Shown here piece by piece: positions 4,827 through 5,166 of a DNA stretch of 5,166 nt. The stretch is from assembly GCA_015067125.1 (NCBI GenBank), contig SVNB01000109.1:1-5166 (forward strand). The letters run 5' to 3'. This DNA comes from Oscillospiraceae bacterium (lineage in GTDB: Bacteria > Bacillota > Clostridia > Oscillospirales > Ruminococcaceae). A program made the position numbers and the translations under genes. The notes beneath the pieces are model-generated. The model had not been told where the DNA came from and did not search any database. It saw nothing but the letters and a program-made list of their open reading frames with translations. How positions within the stretch are numbered: position 1 is the first letter of the stretch; each line of letters begins with the position of its first letter.

Positions 4827-5166
4827 GTGATTCCGCAAAGCTTTATTGAAGAACTTAAAATGAACTGCGATATAGAATCCGTTATCTCAAGCTACGTTCA
4901 GCTTAGAAAACGCGGAAGAATCTCCACCGGGCTTTGCCCGTTCCATTCAGAAAAAACAGGTTCCTTTACCGTTTATCCGGAAAGCCAGTCCTTCTATTGT
5001 TTCGGCTGCGGCGCCGGCGGCGACGTAATCGGTTTTATCCGAAGAATAGAAAACCTTGAATATGTAGAGGCGATAAAATTTCTTGCCCAGCGTGCCGGAA
5101 TGAACGTTCCGGAAGATGCGGCAGAAGATAAAACCGCCCTTTTAAAAACAAAAATTCTGGAAATGA
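4827..5166 (+). CDS. dnaG: DNA primase DnaG, N-terminal part (runs off right edge)
   Basis: The 113 codons visible encode the zinc-binding domain of bacterial primase, which makes RNA primers for replication together with the DnaB-type helicase. Zinc ligands are C37, H40, C58 and C61 in LCPFHSEKTGSFTVYPE...FYCFGCGAGGDV, and SFIEEL..NCDIESVISSYVQLRKRG is the usual opening helix. The segment EYVEAIKFLAQRAGMNV leads toward the RNA polymerase/TOPRIM core, which is outside the window. The start is GTG 4827, chosen from the AAAGGAGG 7 bases upstream and from agreement with the family N-terminus. It lies 24 bases after the DUF559 cassette and follows dgt; I see no terminator between, so a shared transcript is likely. 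An rpoD-type sigma factor often follows dnaG in Firmicutes, which would be expected beyond the edge. Confidence 0.96.
   Translation, partial: MIPQSFIEELKMNCDIESVISSYVQLRKRGRISTGLCPFHSEKTGSFTVYPESQSFYCFGCGAGGDVIGFIRRIENLEYVEAIKFLAQRAGMNVPEDAAEDKTALLKTKILEM

Overview
The window looks like chromosomal DNA from a Gram-positive bacterium of the class Clostridia, probably a gut member of the Oscillospiraceae/Ruminococcaceae type. The grounds are strong AGGAGG-type ribosome binding sites, sigma-A-like promoters, a dgt-dnaG gene pair, and a family of short palindromic repeats of the kind I associate with that group. The placement is an inference from content and was not tested by any search.

Layout. 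Bases 1-160 (minus strand) hold the first 53 codons of an mreB/mbl cytoskeletal gene, with its ribosome binding site and a good promoter at 196-224. Bases 226-560 are GC-rich and apparently non-coding, made of a run of short perfect or near-perfect hairpins. Bases 561-800 hold further palindromes, including a perfect 47-base direct repeat at a period of exactly 100 bases. An AT-rich promoter region (800-890) leads into lepA (909-2714, complete, elongation factor 4). A RAYT-like Y1 transposase gene (2716-3240) starts 1 base after the lepA stop codon and carries two inverted copies of a 28-base palindrome inside its own reading frame. A complete dgt gene (dNTP triphosphohydrolase, 3339-4337) follows. 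Then comes a 464-base cassette (4339-4802) holding a DUF559 endonuclease-like gene between inverted two-hairpin repeats. The start of dnaG (DNA primase, 4827 onward) runs off the right edge.

How the parts relate. The housekeeping genes serve cell shape (mreB), translation (lepA), dNTP pool control (dgt) and replication priming (dnaG); dgt and dnaG probably share a transcript through the DUF559 cassette. The accessory layer is the interesting part. It consists of a transposase-like gene with REP-like palindromes in its coding sequence, a nuclease-like gene framed by two-hairpin repeats, and isolated copies of those two-hairpin repeats between mreB and lepA. In the two-hairpin family the first hairpin is similar between copies, while the second changes sequence but stays self-complementary. 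Both accessory genes sit tightly against neighbouring genes without breaking them and are visibly more AT-rich than lepA and dgt.
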